Positions 46,836 to 58,860 of a stretch of 64,000 bases of DNA are shown here, piece by piece. Every line of letters starts with the position of its first letter. The first letter of the stretch is position 1. The DNA comes from Hyposmocoma kahamanoa. Lineage: Eukaryota; Arthropoda; Insecta; Lepidoptera; Cosmopterigidae. The notes below the pieces were generated by a model. That model saw nothing but the letters and a program-made list of their open reading frames with translations, ran no database searches and was not told the origin of the DNA. The DNA lies in the NCBI RefSeq assembly GCF_003589595.1, contig NW_020653766.1, positions 775,392 through 839,391 of the forward strand, in the 5' to 3' direction. The position numbers and the translations under genes are program-made.

Positions 46836-47040
46836 GTGGCAAAGCAAGGATGAATCCGGTTTATTGAATTTTACCCACTTTCAGTTAACCGATGGCAATA
46901 AAGCTTGACAAATAGATGTAATTCCAATGAAAGTAAAACGTTATGGCCACCTAAAGCTGATCTGTTATTGTTGAGGATACGCGGTAACGAACACAACTAA
47001 AGCGAATGGAGGAACTTTTTAATTAGGTAACATAGTTATA

Positions 47041-47400
47041 TATCGAGTTCTTAGGTTTTCGCGATTGTTACACATAGGAAATGAAATTATTTTTCCGGAT
47101 TTAAATCGCGTATATTTGTTTTTTCAAACAAACCGACGTTTCGGGCCCTTTACAGGTCCCATGGTCACGGTTGACAGTCAACCGTAAAACCGAAAAATAG
47201 TTTCATTTCCTAACATAGTTATAATTAAGCATTAAGATTTTTCGAGTCCTTAGGTTTTTAGAAACTATTTTTACGGATTTAAATCGCGTGTACTTGTTTT
47301 TTTTATCAAACAAACCGACGTTTCGGGCCCTTTACAGGTTCCATGGTCACGGTTGACTGAGGTAGTAAAGTCATTGATCAGTTATATCACAGACCAAATA
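47041..47400 (-). mobile_element. Two PLE termini in tandem, minus strand
   Basis: Each begins TTAGGTTTTCGCGATTG or a variant, runs through TTTAAATCGCGT and contains the hammerhead-like motif in reverse (47131-47172 and 47313-47354). In both, GTGACCAT and GAAACGTCGG are kept; the second has GGAACC in the stem. Confidence 0.75.
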
Positions 47401-47439
47401 CTTTTTTTTCTTACGTGAGTTGTAATGTTTCTTTGTAAA

Positions 47440-47620
47440 GTTAAAAATATAGTGTAGATATAGTGAAAAATTGGGTAGTTTGCATTAATATTAGACATAA
47501 TTGCTTGATCACTTTACCACTTCAGGTAACCGTGACCGTTAGACCTGCAAAAGGCTCGAAACGTTGGTTTGTTAGAAAAAACAAACGCGATTTAAATTCA
47601 GTAGAATAGTTTCATTTTCT
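47440..47620 (+). mobile_element. PLE terminus, plus strand, facing the previous two
   Basis: Contains the motif at 47528-47567: AACC, GTGACCGT, stem AGACC/GGCTC, GAAA, CGTT, GGTT. It is more diverged; the cleavage triplet would be GTT. It is head to head with 47041-47400. Confidence 0.7.
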
Positions 47621-47639
47621 ATATTATGATTTTTATTGA

Positions 47640-47895
47640 ATGTCTGGATGTTCTCACCGTGATATTCAATTGTTTTTTTGAAAAATTTCTTCGATACGGC
47701 CAAATTCAAAACGACGCACGTCTCCTAGCAAACCGTGTTATACGCTACACCAATTTAGCCACAGAACGAACCAGCATACCTCACGAATTTTTCTATGTGC
47801 TGGTTGTCGGATGTTTGTTTTTTTGCTTTTTAACGAATTTTTGCGCCGTAGCGCCATATGTGAGAAATCTATGAAAGTATTTCTTCACCCAGTTA
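47640..47895 (-). repeat. Dispersed repeat with tRNA-like head (family C), copy 1
   Basis: Matches 57640-57905 in order. On the minus strand TGGCTAAATTGGTGTAGCG looks like a tRNA A box region; a B box is degenerate. The shared end CGTAGCGCC..TGTGAGAAATCTATGAAAG is well kept. Probably an old SINE. Confidence 0.45.
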
Positions 47896-47899
47896 GGTT

Positions 47900-48777
47900 A
47901 CAGCTACCAGCAGCTGGCTATAGATGTCGCTTTTAATAGTAATCAAGTTTTTTATTGAATATCAAGATGTTTGACCACAGTTATAATCAATTATTATCAT
48001 TAAGTTATAATTATTTAGATTTTTTTTTCGAAAAAAGACGGCGTCACTACTCTCTAGACTGCGTTCTAGTCCTTAGAGCATGCTGAAAACGTTTGCGTCT
48101 AAGCTCGTTGATAGGTGTTCTTTTGTTTGGTTGATTATGTAACTTCATTGTAAATGATTTCTTTACGCTGGTCCAAGAAAAAGCCTTAATTTTGACCCTC
48201 TGCGTTTTATTTCCATTTATCTTACACAGACCGGCAAATAATTACGCGATCCACCAAATGGAAAATACCGCCTTTTGATGTTTACGCTACAAAAGAAGAT
48301 ATTCTTAATATTGCAGTTGGGTTGCCGACGTCTTTTTTCATTAAAAGGTTTCGTATATTTAAATTACTTTTGACTCTCACATGGTGCCTGTAGACTGAGA
48401 TTTGAAATCATCGTACGTGTTGTCTGTGGACGTAATTAATCGCTCTCTACACCTAGCTCTTTGTCTAACACTACCGTCCAGTTGTATTTCTGCCTAGGAC
48501 AAAGCTGCCATGTCTAATATGCTGCAGTTAGAGCTCTCTCATTACTGGTTAAGTGGAATCTTCCTCGCCTCTATCCTACAGCATAATTTCTCCAGTGCCA
48601 AATATTATCAGTACGTCAAATTTGTACTGAATTCACTTCTGAAGATTCACTCGCTCATTAAATTCAATCCCTTACTAGTAAATATCATTTACACCCAAAT
48701 TTCAAGCTAACTACACCTTTACACAGAAATCCTTCTGTTTCCTTGTGAGGCAACATATTATATTACCACATGAGTAT
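47900..48777. other. Intergenic sequence, nothing recognised
   Basis: The first 100 bp partly match 57625-57680. No coding feature is supported. Confidence 0.35.
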
Positions 48778-48925
48778 TAAGTAAGTGGTAAGCGATACGG
48801 CTGTCCATCACAGTTGCAGTGCTACTTAAAGGTTATAATCGCAAAGATCTTCGAGGCACTGCCACTGCCCCCGTCACCCAGACATAAGTTGTGTTGCCAT
48901 GTGCCTGTAATTTCTCCACTCCACT
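48778..48925 (-). repeat. R280 repeat, copy 3 (partial)
   Basis: GTGGTAAGCGATACGGCTGT, then GGCACTGCCACTGCCCCCGT and CATGTGCCTGTAATTTC; minus orientation. Confidence 0.65.
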
Positions 48926-51079
48926 TCCTCCACTTGCAATTTGAACATATTTTCCACGAGAAAATCAAAAATTAAAAATAAAATATTTGTAATAAAATTA
49001 AAAAAATAATAAAATACTATTAATTATCCGTTTATACGTACGTAATTATGTAACATAGATCTACTATGTTATATGCTGTGTCATGTCTATTTAATTACAA
49101 TAACTGCATGCAACACTGTTCATCACAATGTACTTTGTAATGTACTGTAGTTCATTTGACGGTTGTCAACCTGGTAACGTTTCTTGCAATGCCATGGTAT
49201 GGCAAGTTCATAGAATATACAAAGCAGTGGAAGTGATATGAGAGACACTTTAGTACCAACGCCGTTGTGACAGTGCCACACTCTTAAAAACTTAACTTTA
49301 CATTACGCATTAAAATAACGTAGTTTTGATCGATACTTGTTAAACAAATTTTCAAAATGGTTCTGTTTCTGGTTTGACAGTATTCTTTCAGTTTAATTAG
49401 TAGCAAGTATTTAGAAAACAGTACCTATACCCCTGAAATATTGCTTTTGCGGTTGGCATAGTGATATTTACAAAGCTACATGTAGTACGCAGATGTTTAC
49501 ATAATTTCGAAAATCTCCACATTTCTAGGCTCTTTGTCATCAATTTATAGGAATTTGATTAAAATATATTAGAGATTTGAAATATAATGTTCCTTTTTTG
49601 TTTTTAAATAAAGGGAGACCCGAAACTTTGCACGTTTTAAATGTAGTTAATAGATGTTTCCGTACAAACACCACATAAGTTTTAAATTATGCAGTTAACA
49701 AACCACTTTTTATTTTATGTAACAAAATAATGAAAATCAACGGGGTTAACGGGTGACGGTAATAAAGATTTAATATTAAACATATTTTTAATTGTGTGAA
49801 AACCCTAATTAAGATAGTTATCTGGGTGAGCAATGATAAATACAAAACACGGTGTGGCGGCTTTAGACGCCGCCTATTATCACCGGCTGGCTGGGGCAGT
49901 CTCTTTGGACGAGAGTCGCCAAGGAGAGTGTCACACTTGCCGAAAATGTTTGACAGTTTTTAGTTACCTACGTAAATAGTCATGTCAGCGATAGCAAATT
50001 GTCTGCCCGGTTTGATAAAATGCTATTTGCAAAAACCACGAAACATTATAATTATATCGCCATTCATGAAGTTCGCGAGACCGTTTTATTGTTCGTTAGG
50101 GGAGCCATACATTCCCCAAATTATTTACATTATTTTTTTATTATAAAAATTGTTTTTTATTTCATAATTCCCAGTGCCAACAGTAAAGCGACACATGCAA
50201 TGATATGTGATAAAGTACACACTTATTTTTCTATAAATCTAGTCATATATCATTAAAATTTCTTGATACCTCCAATCTTAGAATAATAACGCATATAATG
50301 ATAGTTTCATATCAAATGAACTGTCACAAGTGAGACAAAAATCAAATTCATGTAGGCTAGTTTTAGTAGTAGGTTAATTTTCGGTTTTAGTGAATATTTA
50401 TATAAAAATATAAGTTGAAACGCGTTACTTCCTTGTGGAATGTGATGTTAGTATCTATTCTATGTTTGTCTGACGTACGTTTACACTCATTTACAGCACA
50501 TTTCGTCATTTTTCGCTAAAATTCTTGAGCTGTTCGTGGTGCAAGTTGACCTTGAGCACTGACGGCCCGCCCGCCTGTGTAGGCCCATTGGGAGCGCTTC
50601 AATTTGCCTCAGCGTGTGCGGGCTAAGTTTCTATGCGTTATTATTCTAAGCCTCCAATGATCAATACGCCACCTTAATTTATGACCTGTTCTGTATTAAT
50701 TTTGTTTTTTGTTTCTGTGTCTTTTTTACACAAAATTAATTTTTTATTCGAATTTGATTTTTGCTTTCTTAATTTTTCTCACAAAATTCGGGGAGTGTAA
50801 TAGAAAATGACCAAAAAATTAAGTGAATGTAGTGTTATTTGGAGTTATCTTTCTGTACGCCATGGGTTTGGTTTTTATTCTCTGGTGGGCCATTTTTGGA
50901 CTATACTTTATCCAGGCCACAGGGGCAAAGTTTTTGCGGTTTTTTCACGTTTGTTTTTAGAAGATGGTACTGACAACCCAGAGACCAAAAACGTGTTATA
51001 TAGCAAACGAAATTAGATATATAGTATAACAACTTTTCATAAAAAATGAACGTTAGTGGAATCCACTAGCGTTTATCCT
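48926..51079. other. Intergenic sequence, no gene found
   Basis: Two kilobases of AT-rich DNA. A small GC hairpin GGCGGC-7-GCCGCC lies at 49857-49875. No ORF here has recognisable features. Confidence 0.4.
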
Positions 51080-51270
51080 GTGGTGGTAAGTATCACTCCT
51101 ACCCATAACAATTGCAGCGCCATCCAGAGTTTGAAATCGCAAAAATTGCCCGGCACTGCCAATGAACCCGTCGCTTTGACTCATAAAGATGACAAGTGTG
51201 TCTGTAGCTTTATTATTTATTTCCACCCTCTAAGAGCTTTACCAGCAACCTTACCCTTCAAAACTGGTTT
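51080..51270 (-). repeat. R280 repeat, copy 4 (partial, diverged)
   Basis: AACAATTGCAGCGCCATCCA, GGCACTGCCAATGAACCCGT and CCTTACCCTTCAAAACTGG in the minus-strand order. Confidence 0.6.
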
Positions 51271-51543
51271 ACTTAGTTTAGTTGTCTCAATATTACAAAT
51301 TTCATAGAAATACAATTTTTTTTGTAGTTTACATGCCAGTTTATGCTACTCCTCGAAAAGGGAACGCCAGTTTACAAAATAATGAAGACATAATTATTTA
51401 TTTAATTACTATTATTTATATAATAGTAAGACATAAGTACACAATAGTGTACAAATGAACATAATTAATTAAACTAATAAATAATTGAATTAAACTAACA
51501 GTTTCAAATGTATACAGGAAATGTCAATATGGATTCTTAATAC

Positions 51544-52808
51544 GTGAGGCGCACTGTAAGTTTTCGAAATGAATAGGAAAAAAATAAATTAATTTATTGT
51601 TTCTCAAAATATTCTCCGTTAGCGTTAATGCACTTTTTCATACGACTAAACCATTTTTGAAAACATTTATGCCACTCCTCCGTGACAATCTCTGAAACAT
51701 ATTTTTCATACTCTTCGACAGCCTCTTCAGGCGATAAAAATCGTTGACCGCGTAACTGGTTCTTAATTCTTGGAAATAAATAAAAGTCACAAGGTGCCAG
51801 GTCGGGACTGTACGCGGGATGGCTCATAAAGTCAACGCTGTTCACCTTCAATCATTCATTTGTCTATCTGGCCGTGTGAGAACTGGTATTATCGTGGTGC
51901 AAGAAGATACGGCGTATACGGTTATTTTTACGGAGTTTGTCAATAACTTCCGGCAAACAAATGGTGGTGTACCAATACTATTCACGGTGCAACGATTCTC
52001 CAAAGCAACAGTAGCCACGTGCCCAGTTTTATTAAAAAAGAAGCAATCATCCGCTTGGAGGCGCTTTGCACTTTAGTTGGTTTCGGCTCATCTCGAAAGA
52101 CCCATACGCTCGATTGCTTTGTTTTGGGATCGTAACCATAAATTCAAGTTTCGTCATCTGTTATTATGTCCCATACTAAATTTGACGCTCCTTCGTTGAA
52201 TCTGGTAAGCATGCCATTGCACCAAGTGACGCGATCCGTTTTTTAAGTCTCAGTCAAGTTGTGTGGGATCCACTGAGAGCACAGCTTTTTCATATCTAAA
52301 TGTTTGTGTAGTATTGACTGTTATTGACTCATGCCTACGCCTAAAAATGCTCGAATCTCATGGTATGTCATATGGCTGTCTGTTTTGATCATACGACGCA
52401 CAGCATCGATGTTTTTGTTGTTCACAGCAGTGGACGGGCGACCATCACGAAATCGTCACTGAGATTCACACGACTGCGTTTGACTTCTGCAAACTAGCTA
52501 TAAATAGTCGTCTTGCATGGTGCTTCATCGCCAAAAGCAGTTTGAAGCCGAGGGAAGCTCCGCTGATCTGTTAACTTACACTTAAAGTCGTAGAAAATCA
52601 TACTACGAAAATTTTCACGAGTTAAATCCATGGTGATGTAGACAACCAATTTCTAAAATGACGCCACAATGTAAAAACAAGGGACAGTCAGATGAAACAA
52701 GGGAGAGTCAGAGGGAGAAACAAACTGTATTCTACAGCCAAAGGGTTCCCTTTTCAAATGTTGTAATTACTTTGTAAATATTGTTTATGTAAGTGGCCAG
52801 TTCCGTGC
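51544..52808 (-). mobile_element. mariner element, nearly full length, dead
   Basis: The minus strand encodes a mariner transposase from a start at about 52631 to 51594 in broken frames: MDLTRENFRSMIFYDFK, DGRPSTAVNN, ITDDET followed by a stop where Trp is expected, and SHPAYSPDLAPCDFYLFP. The left inverted end GGCGCACTGTAAGTTTTCG is present at about 51548; the right end is lost after CCAGTTCC at about 52808. Same family as 34842-35582 and a template for seeing that copy's deletion. Confidence 0.8.
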
Positions 52809-52904
52809 TCCCTATGTAAGTAATAAATGTATATTATAGTATAATAAAACGTTGAATGTCAAATTCGTTAATAAATATAATAATTTAATTAAAACGCATA
52901 CATT

Positions 52905-53087
52905 CAACATAGCCCTTCAATAGGGAAACCTTGTGTCACGGGTGCTATGGATACACAACCATAAATTACATCCGAAATCACGAGAGAAATAAATGTAGGC
53001 CATACAAATATTTCTCCCGGTCCGGGAATCGAACCTGGGACCTCTGCATGGCGCTTCAGCAAGGTAACCGTTCGGCCACGGAGGTAG
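52905..53087 (-). mobile_element. tRNA-derived SINE (family A), copy 3
   Basis: Minus strand: A box TGGCCGAACGG at about 53069-53079, B box GGTTCGATTCC at about 53030, and body to the GGCTATG at about 52910. Confidence 0.8.
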
Positions 53088-53329
53088 TTAATTTATTTAG
53101 TACTTTGAATGTACTTTGTTACAGAGTAAGGGACATTTCCAAAAAAACGTTTTTCAGTTCAATGGAACTTTGTAATGCTCACATTGCTGCGGCGGTATAA
53201 ATGGTTTTTAAAAAATCCGTGACCATGGAGTATGGATACCAGTTTCGAAATATCAGAAAAATTATAAGAACTCTTACCGCATGATAAGAAACCAATAACT
53301 TAGTGAAAGTCATAATTAACCACGAAAAT

Positions 53330-53615
53330 CATTGACTTACAAATAAATGGACGACGGGTCTAATACAAAAACCACGAAAAAAATGTCCCAAGTCAACCTA
53401 TTTAAACGTAGTGACATGTAAAGGAATATGAAAAAGCTAAAACGTTGAATTTAAATTGTAATGTCATCGCAGTACCGTCTAATTTTGCTTGCTTCGCTGT
53501 CAGTCGAACAAACGAAGACTAAAGTGTGAATGACGCTCTGTATACGATTTTAACGCCCTATAAGTTCGAACACTTTTTAGCGCGGACCCGACGTCCATAT
53601 AATTGTAAGTCAACG
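53330..53615. mobile_element. hAT-type MITE, copy C (intact)
   Basis: 286 bp, nearly identical to copy B, with a perfect 8-bp target duplication ACGAAAAT (53322-53329 and 53616-53623). Confidence 0.9.
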
Positions 53616-54380
53616 ACGAAAATCTTAAAATTTATAATAAGAACACTGACTTACAATTAATAAGAAGAATTATTTATACACTAATGACAGCTTTGACAGT
53701 TTTGTTCTATGGGACATATACTATATATAACTAAGACCATCATCATCATCAACCTGGACACGGCTCTCCTCTCAGGTGAGGGGGAGCAAACAAGACTACA
53801 TATTATGTGTGTGACTAAATGTATGTACCTCCATGTATAGTGTAATAACATAACTACGGTTACAAGGTGGCACCCACTTTACACTTCCACTCTTTCGTCT
53901 ATTTGTCTGTGTACCGTCTAGGCTCTCGGGTATCTCTCAGAGAAAAGTTTAAGGAGACTGGTATCATGACTGTGGCATCACAGTACATTTACTCAAATAT
54001 TTTATATGCCCGTAAAAATATACATAATTTCAATAAGAAAGAAGATATCCATAATATTAACCTTAGAGCTAAGTCCAAACTCATGGTACCACGATTTCGT
54101 TTAACCAAGGTAAACAACTCTTTTATGGGGAACTGTATACGTTTTTACAATAAGATTCCGGAGCATATATTAAGTTTATCATTTCCTAAGTTTAAAAACT
54201 ACATTAAAAATATTTTGATCGAAAAATCATATTACAAAATTGAAGACTACGTGTTAGATAAAGATGTATGAAAAGACGACATGGCTCCAGAATCCACACA
54301 AATTAGATTCAAAGTGTATTCCATAGCATTTAAGTTTATTTGAAAAGAGCAATGCCTAGAGTTTCTTGCTCGTTCTTCTC

Positions 54381-56530
54381 ATTCAAATAGTTTTGTACCT
54401 TTTCGAATGATTAACCAACGTGCTAATCGTTTCGTGTATCCAAAATGGTATTCTGGTGAAATTATACGCTACTTAAAATACAAGCATTATCATCTTAAAA
54501 AATATAAGGCTGAGGAAAAGGAATATAACAAAGAAATGTTCAAATTCTATAGGTGGCACGTTAAAAAACTAATTAATGACGCATATCGACAACATATAAG
54601 TAGTTTGCAAAAAAGTATATTTAATGAACCAGCCAGATTCTGGGGATACGTTAAAGATAAAAGAAAAGATAGGCAAGGAGTTGATGTATATTCCTACGAC
54701 GGTGAGGAAGTGTCCGGTCAGGCTGCAGCTGACGCTTTCGCGCAATATTTCAGCTCAGTTTTCCAATCTGACCCGCCACGCCTGGATTTTGAGGACGCCG
54801 CTCGAACTGCCCATTCATTAGCAGATGCTAGGGACATAGCTATCCTGGGTGTGAGCGAGTCCGATTTTAAATTTGCTATTAAGCGTCTAAAAGCTAAATC
54901 TGTGGTGGGTCCTGATGGTGTACCAGTGTTTCTCGCGAAGGATTGTATGTCAGCTCTTCAGGCACCACTGCTTTTTATCTATAACCTCTGTCTTAACTCT
55001 ACTAAATATCCGCACTGCTGGAAGTTATCATGTGTAACACCAGTCCCGAAAGGAGATGCTAAAGGTGATATAACGCAATACAGGCCTATTGCAGTACTTT
55101 CAGTTTTTGCAAAAATATTTGAGTCAATCCTTAACAATCAATTCAGTATGCAAATAGATAGTTTATTGCACAACAGCCAACACGGCTTTCGTAGAGCTCG
55201 ATCAACTACAACTAATCTAGTAGGGTTGTTGGATTATGCATCGGCAGAAATGGATGCCGGACGTCAGGTGGACGCTGCATACTTTGATTTTAAAAAGGCG
55301 TTTGACCTAGTGGACAATGACATACTGTTGAGGAAATTAGCGTCATTGGGCTGTACACCTAAGCTCTTGCGGTTTTTTGCCGATTACTTAGACAATAGGC
55401 GCCAGTTCGTAAAAGTGCAGGGATTTGCTTCAGCAGAGTATTACACAAGATCTGGCTTGAGTCAAGGGAGTACTCTGGGTCCGACTCTATTTTTGCTAAT
55501 GATAAACGATTTACCTCAGGTTATAGGTACTGCTCGATGTCTTCTTTTTGCCGATGATCTCAAGCTGTTCTTAGGCGTGAATGATATTGCAGATACAACT
55601 GCCTTGCAAGCGGATATTGATGCGGTGTCGGAGTGGAGTTTAGCAAATCGTATGCCTTTTAATAATACGAAATGTAAAGTTATTACTTACACCCGCAAGC
55701 ACTGCCCAAGATTGACACAGTATAAATTATTTGACGCCTGTATAGATCGAGTTTTTGACATTTGTGACTTAGGAGTAACATTAGATAGTAGATTGGACTT
55801 TCATTTACATGTGACAACAACCTGCAAAAAGGCGAATAGTATTTTAGGCTTTATTTTACGGACCTCCTATGAGTTCAATGACGTGGCTGTGGCGAAGGTG
55901 TTATATAACGCCCACGTACGCAGCAAACTGGAATATGCAGCAATAGTTTGGGATCCTCATGAAGCCAAATACTCTATTATGGTTGAACGTGTTCAGCGTA
56001 AATATGCACGATGGCTCTATAGACGGCAGAACGGGTATTACCCATACCTGTATCCATCATACTTCGTTGCGGGCATGGTGGGATTAGACACTTTATCTCG
56101 TAGGCGTAAGATGCTTCTACTGGCTCACTACATTGCTGCGTTTCATCATAAGGTGGATAATAGCATTATGTCCAAGGTAGACTTGCTGGTACCTGTGCGT
56201 GTGCCTTGGGGTGATGAGGGTGCAGTGGCGCCGCGCCGTAGGCCGCGGCTTTTACACAAGCCCGTCACTCGCACGGTACACGCTTTGAACGCGCCTACCG
56301 TTCGCGCAATACGCCTGATCGGAGACTTGCTCACTCAATATGACCATATCGATTTATTCGCTGATAGCTTTGCTTTTATTTATAGAGAATTTTGTAAATT
56401 TTTAGAACATTAATTTAATTTTTAATTTTATTTTTGATTTAATTTTTTATTTTTGATTTAACCTAATTTTTATTGACTTTGTATTTTTGACTTGTAAGCG
56501 TGTTGGCTATTTAGCTGTAAGTTTACAATG

Positions 56531-56565
<35 letters not shown>

Positions 56566-56566
56566 A
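54381..56566 (+). mobile_element. Younger LINE inserted in the Jockey 3' UTR
   Basis: Flanked by a 5-bp duplication TTCTC (54376-54380 and 56567-56571). It is truncated at its 5' end inside ORF2, before the RT domain, and ends in a run of AAAT units at about 56530-56566. The whole coding remainder is open, indicating a young insertion. Confidence 0.85.
54407..56413 (+). CDS. Jockey-clade reverse transcriptase, intact but 5'-truncated ORF2
   Basis: 668 residues without a stop; the frame is open from the insertion edge at 54381. RT motifs in order: VVGPDGVPVFLAKD, VTPVPKGD, YRPIAVLSVFAKIFESI, HGFRRARSTTTN, AAYFDFKKAFDLVDN (motif A), GLSQGSTLGPTLFLLMINDL (motif B) and CLLFADDLKLFLG (catalytic box). 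The thumb and a Jockey-type C terminus (YNAHVRSKLEYAAIVWDPH) follow. The endonuclease and ORF1 are missing because of truncation, so the copy cannot move. It belongs to a different subfamily than the element it entered. No zinc-finger motif is visible after RT. Confidence 0.85.
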   Translation: MINQRANRFVYPKWYSGEIIRYLKYKHYHLKKYKAEEKEYNKEMFKFYRWHVKKLINDAYRQHISSLQKSIFNEPARFWGYVKDKRKDRQGVDVYSYDGEEVSGQAAADAFAQYFSSVFQSDPPRLDFEDAARTAHSLADARDIAILGVSESDFKFAIKRLKAKSVVGPDGVPVFLAKDCMSALQAPLLFIYNLCLNSTKYPHCWKLSCVTPVPKGDAKGDITQYRPIAVLSVFAKIFESILNNQFSMQIDSLLHNSQHGFRRARSTTTNLVGLLDYASAEMDAGRQVDAAYFDFKKAFDLVDNDILLRKLASLGCTPKLLRFFADYLDNRRQFVKVQGFASAEYYTRSGLSQGSTLGPTLFLLMINDLPQVIGTARCLLFADDLKLFLGVNDIADTTALQADIDAVSEWSLANRMPFNNTKCKVITYTRKHCPRLTQYKLFDACIDRVFDICDLGVTLDSRLDFHLHVTTTCKKANSILGFILRTSYEFNDVAVAKVLYNAHVRSKLEYAAIVWDPHEAKYSIMVERVQRKYARWLYRRQNGYYPYLYPSYFVAGMVGLDTLSRRRKMLLLAHYIAAFHHKVDNSIMSKVDLLVPVRVPWGDEGAVAPRRRPRLLHKPVTRTVHALNAPTVRAIRLIGDLLTQYDHIDLFADSFAFIYREFCKFLEH

Positions 56567-56689
56567 TTCTCAGGGAGGTCAGCGTAGTGAACGAGCAGTA
56601 GCTTAAATGTGACGTTTTCAAGTGTAAATTTATTTTACCTATGGAATAAATAATCTTTGACTTTGACTATTAATTACCTTGAAAGTGGG

Positions 56690-57269
56690 TACTATAGTGT
56701 AGTTTGTATAACATTAAAATGTATATAATGATTCATGAATTTGTGCTAATTATGTGTATACTGGAAATCTTATTGATTTTATGTCTTAATTGGAATGATA
56801 TGTGTATTAGTTTTTCTTTTTTTTGAGTATGAGACACAAACAATCCACCACTGTGCTGAGCTACGTAGCTTTTTATCTCCTACCACTGTTGTCTGTTATT
56901 ATTATACAACTATTTATTATCATATCATGAGTATGATGAGTCTATAATAGAAATGTGGCAAAACGTATGTACTTAACTTTCTTACCGTGTGTACTTTTAA
57001 GTTGTAGTAAACATGACGTTTAGCTATCGTAATTTGATATAAATCACAGCGACGTGTCTAATCAGACGTTTGACATGATTAACAATGGCTACCATCTTGT
57101 ATAAATTAGGAGCGAACTAAACGTACACTTATTCATTACTAACATTAAGTTGAAAATCAGATAGTAATATGGAGTTAAAATTTACAATATTATAGTTACT
57201 TGGATATTACAAAGAAATTGACAAGTAATATATTATATCCAATCTAATATAAACTTATGTCTGATATTT
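56690..57269. other. Intergenic sequence, nothing recognised
   Basis: AT-rich, no coding or RNA signal. Confidence 0.4.
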
Positions 57270-57490
57270 ACCACCGCGAGCCCTAATAAAAACATGCCTG
57301 TTGTCCGTAACAATTGCAATGCCACTCTATGCATTAAATCACAAAGATCTGTTGAGAGGGACATAAGTTGACAAGTCCCATGTGCCTGTAATTTCACCAG
57401 CACTCTTACCCCAAACTGGAACGCAGTAGTCCTCACATTACTGCTTGGCGGCAGAAATAGGTAGGTGGCACACAAGGAGCTCTACTGCTA
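57270..57490 (-). repeat. R280 repeat, copy 5
   Basis: CAATTGCAATGCCACTCTAT, CCATGTGCCTGTAATTTCAC and GAACGCAGTAGTCCTCACAT, minus order, ending with CAAGGAGCTCT. Confidence 0.7.
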
Positions 57491-57639
57491 GCAATACCTC
57501 TCGTTAATGAAGGAACACAACAAAAGAAAATCTGTACATGGAAAGTTCCCGCGCTCTCTCGGAAATGTTTCTGCAGGTACAGGTGACAGATGTCATCTTT
57601 ACTTTGCTAGTGGACGTGTTGTTTTTTAATTATTAAATT

Positions 57640-57905
57640 TTATTGAATATCACGATGTTTTGTTATCATCACATTCAATAATTTTTTGTGAAATTCCTCT
57701 GCTAATTGGTTGTAAATATTAATACAAAGATTGAACACTTAGAAAATTTCCTTCAGCATACCGTGCCTGACGCTCTTCCAACTGAGCTACGGAATGAACC
57801 ATCAGAACTTTTTGTATGCTTGTTGCAGATTTTGTTTTTGATTTTTACGACTCTTTTACCGTAGCGCCCTCTGTGAGAAATCTATGAAAGTTTATCTTCA
57901 CTCGA
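57640..57905 (-). repeat. Dispersed repeat with tRNA-like head (family C), copy 2
   Basis: Minus strand TAGCTCAGTTGGAAGAGCG at about 57774-57792 is an excellent tRNA A box; no B box of equal quality follows. Its other end matches copy 1 (CGTAGCGCCCTCTGTGAGAA). Confidence 0.5.
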
Positions 57906-58044
57906 TCATTAATTTTTTTTTTATTTTCGTGCAAAATTTTAGTCTTCTTCTACGGTTTCCCCTCCTACCGGAAGTTGGTGAACATCATGGTAATCTTGAA
58001 TTTAGATGCTTGAAATAAATAATGTGTACAAAATGTATATTTAC

Positions 58045-58170
58045 AAAGAGGTTGTTGCACATTCTTTTCAGGGAATCAGCCTTACGAATGAGCAATAAGA
58101 GTTTAAACTATATGACGATTTGAAGTGTTATTTGCTAACCTATGAAATAAAGATTATTTTGAATTTTTTC
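58045..58170 (+). repeat. Jockey-like LINE 3' UTR fragment
   Basis: Matches the 3' UTR of the elements at 19226 and 53912: AATCAGCCTTACGAATGAGC, then AACCTATGAAATAAAGATTA before a TTTTGAATTTT tail. Confidence 0.6.
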
Positions 58171-58184
58171 GAATTACATTGAGA

Positions 58185-58236
58185 AACTGGTTTCCCTAGT
58201 GCGGGGCTATGAACGTGTGAGTTATTTATTTATTTC
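58185..58236 (+). repeat. SINE family A tail fragment
   Basis: CCCTAGTGCGGGGCTATG followed by a TTTA repeat; the head is absent. Confidence 0.6.
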
Positions 58237-58787
58237 TAGAAGTAGTTTAAAAACAAGTTAACACGTTTTTTCTTCGAGTTTCTAGTTAACAAACATGGCA
58301 GATATGATTGCATGCCATCAAGCCTGTCGTTAACCGGGGCATGCAGACAATGCACTTCTGCTCGCTACATTCCTGACAAACTTTTGCTTGCTCCACTCAC
58401 ATTCAATCTCTTCATACGTGCCCGCTTGGTAGTCTTGACCTGGCCTTATTTAAAGACATTTCCAAACTAATCGTGTTATATACATACATCGAATATACCT
58501 CACCCAACGTTTCCACCTACATTCGCTCTATAATTTTAGAGCGATAATACCTCGGTATAATCCCTGAAAGGGGCAATTTTAAACAACAAGAACAAAGGTT
58601 AAGGGGCATCGTCACGATTTTATGTAATCTAATACCCAATAGATGGCGTTAGTAAGGCGAAATAATAGTTTATTACGATATTCGCAAAATTAGCAACCAA
58701 AAGTTATACTTTTATTATATACGCGATTGGAGGAAATCATGATACATTTAAAATTCATGTAACTTTTTAGTTACACACACATACAAA

Positions 58788-58860
58788 GGTATGGTCTAGT
58801 GTCCTCTTTGTCCAAAGTATGAATATTGAATGTCTGGAGTTCGAACCTCAGGTCATCTAA
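58788..58860 (+). repeat. tRNA-like fragment, possible SINE head
   Basis: TGGTCTAGTG (A-box-like) and GAGTTCGAACCTC (B-box-like) are about 55 bp apart. No cloverleaf arms pair well, so it is not called a tRNA gene. Confidence 0.35.

Larger units (their letters stand above)
53912..56680 (+). mobile_element. Jockey-like LINE 3' fragment, split by another LINE
   Basis: The piece 53912-54380 encodes the polyprotein end (RVSLREKFKETGIMTVASQY, NCIRFYNKIPEH) and the first part of the 3' UTR. The rest of the UTR resumes at 56572 (AGGGAGGTCAGCG) and ends in TTTGACTTTGACT at about 56660. The order matches the related minus-strand copy at 19226-19990, where CTTCTCAGAGGAATCTGCC is continuous. Confidence 0.85.

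Noticed and set aside
46594..46842. Two overlapping Arg-rich minus ORFs
   Set aside because: GC-rich island without protein features; one shadow reads inside the other.
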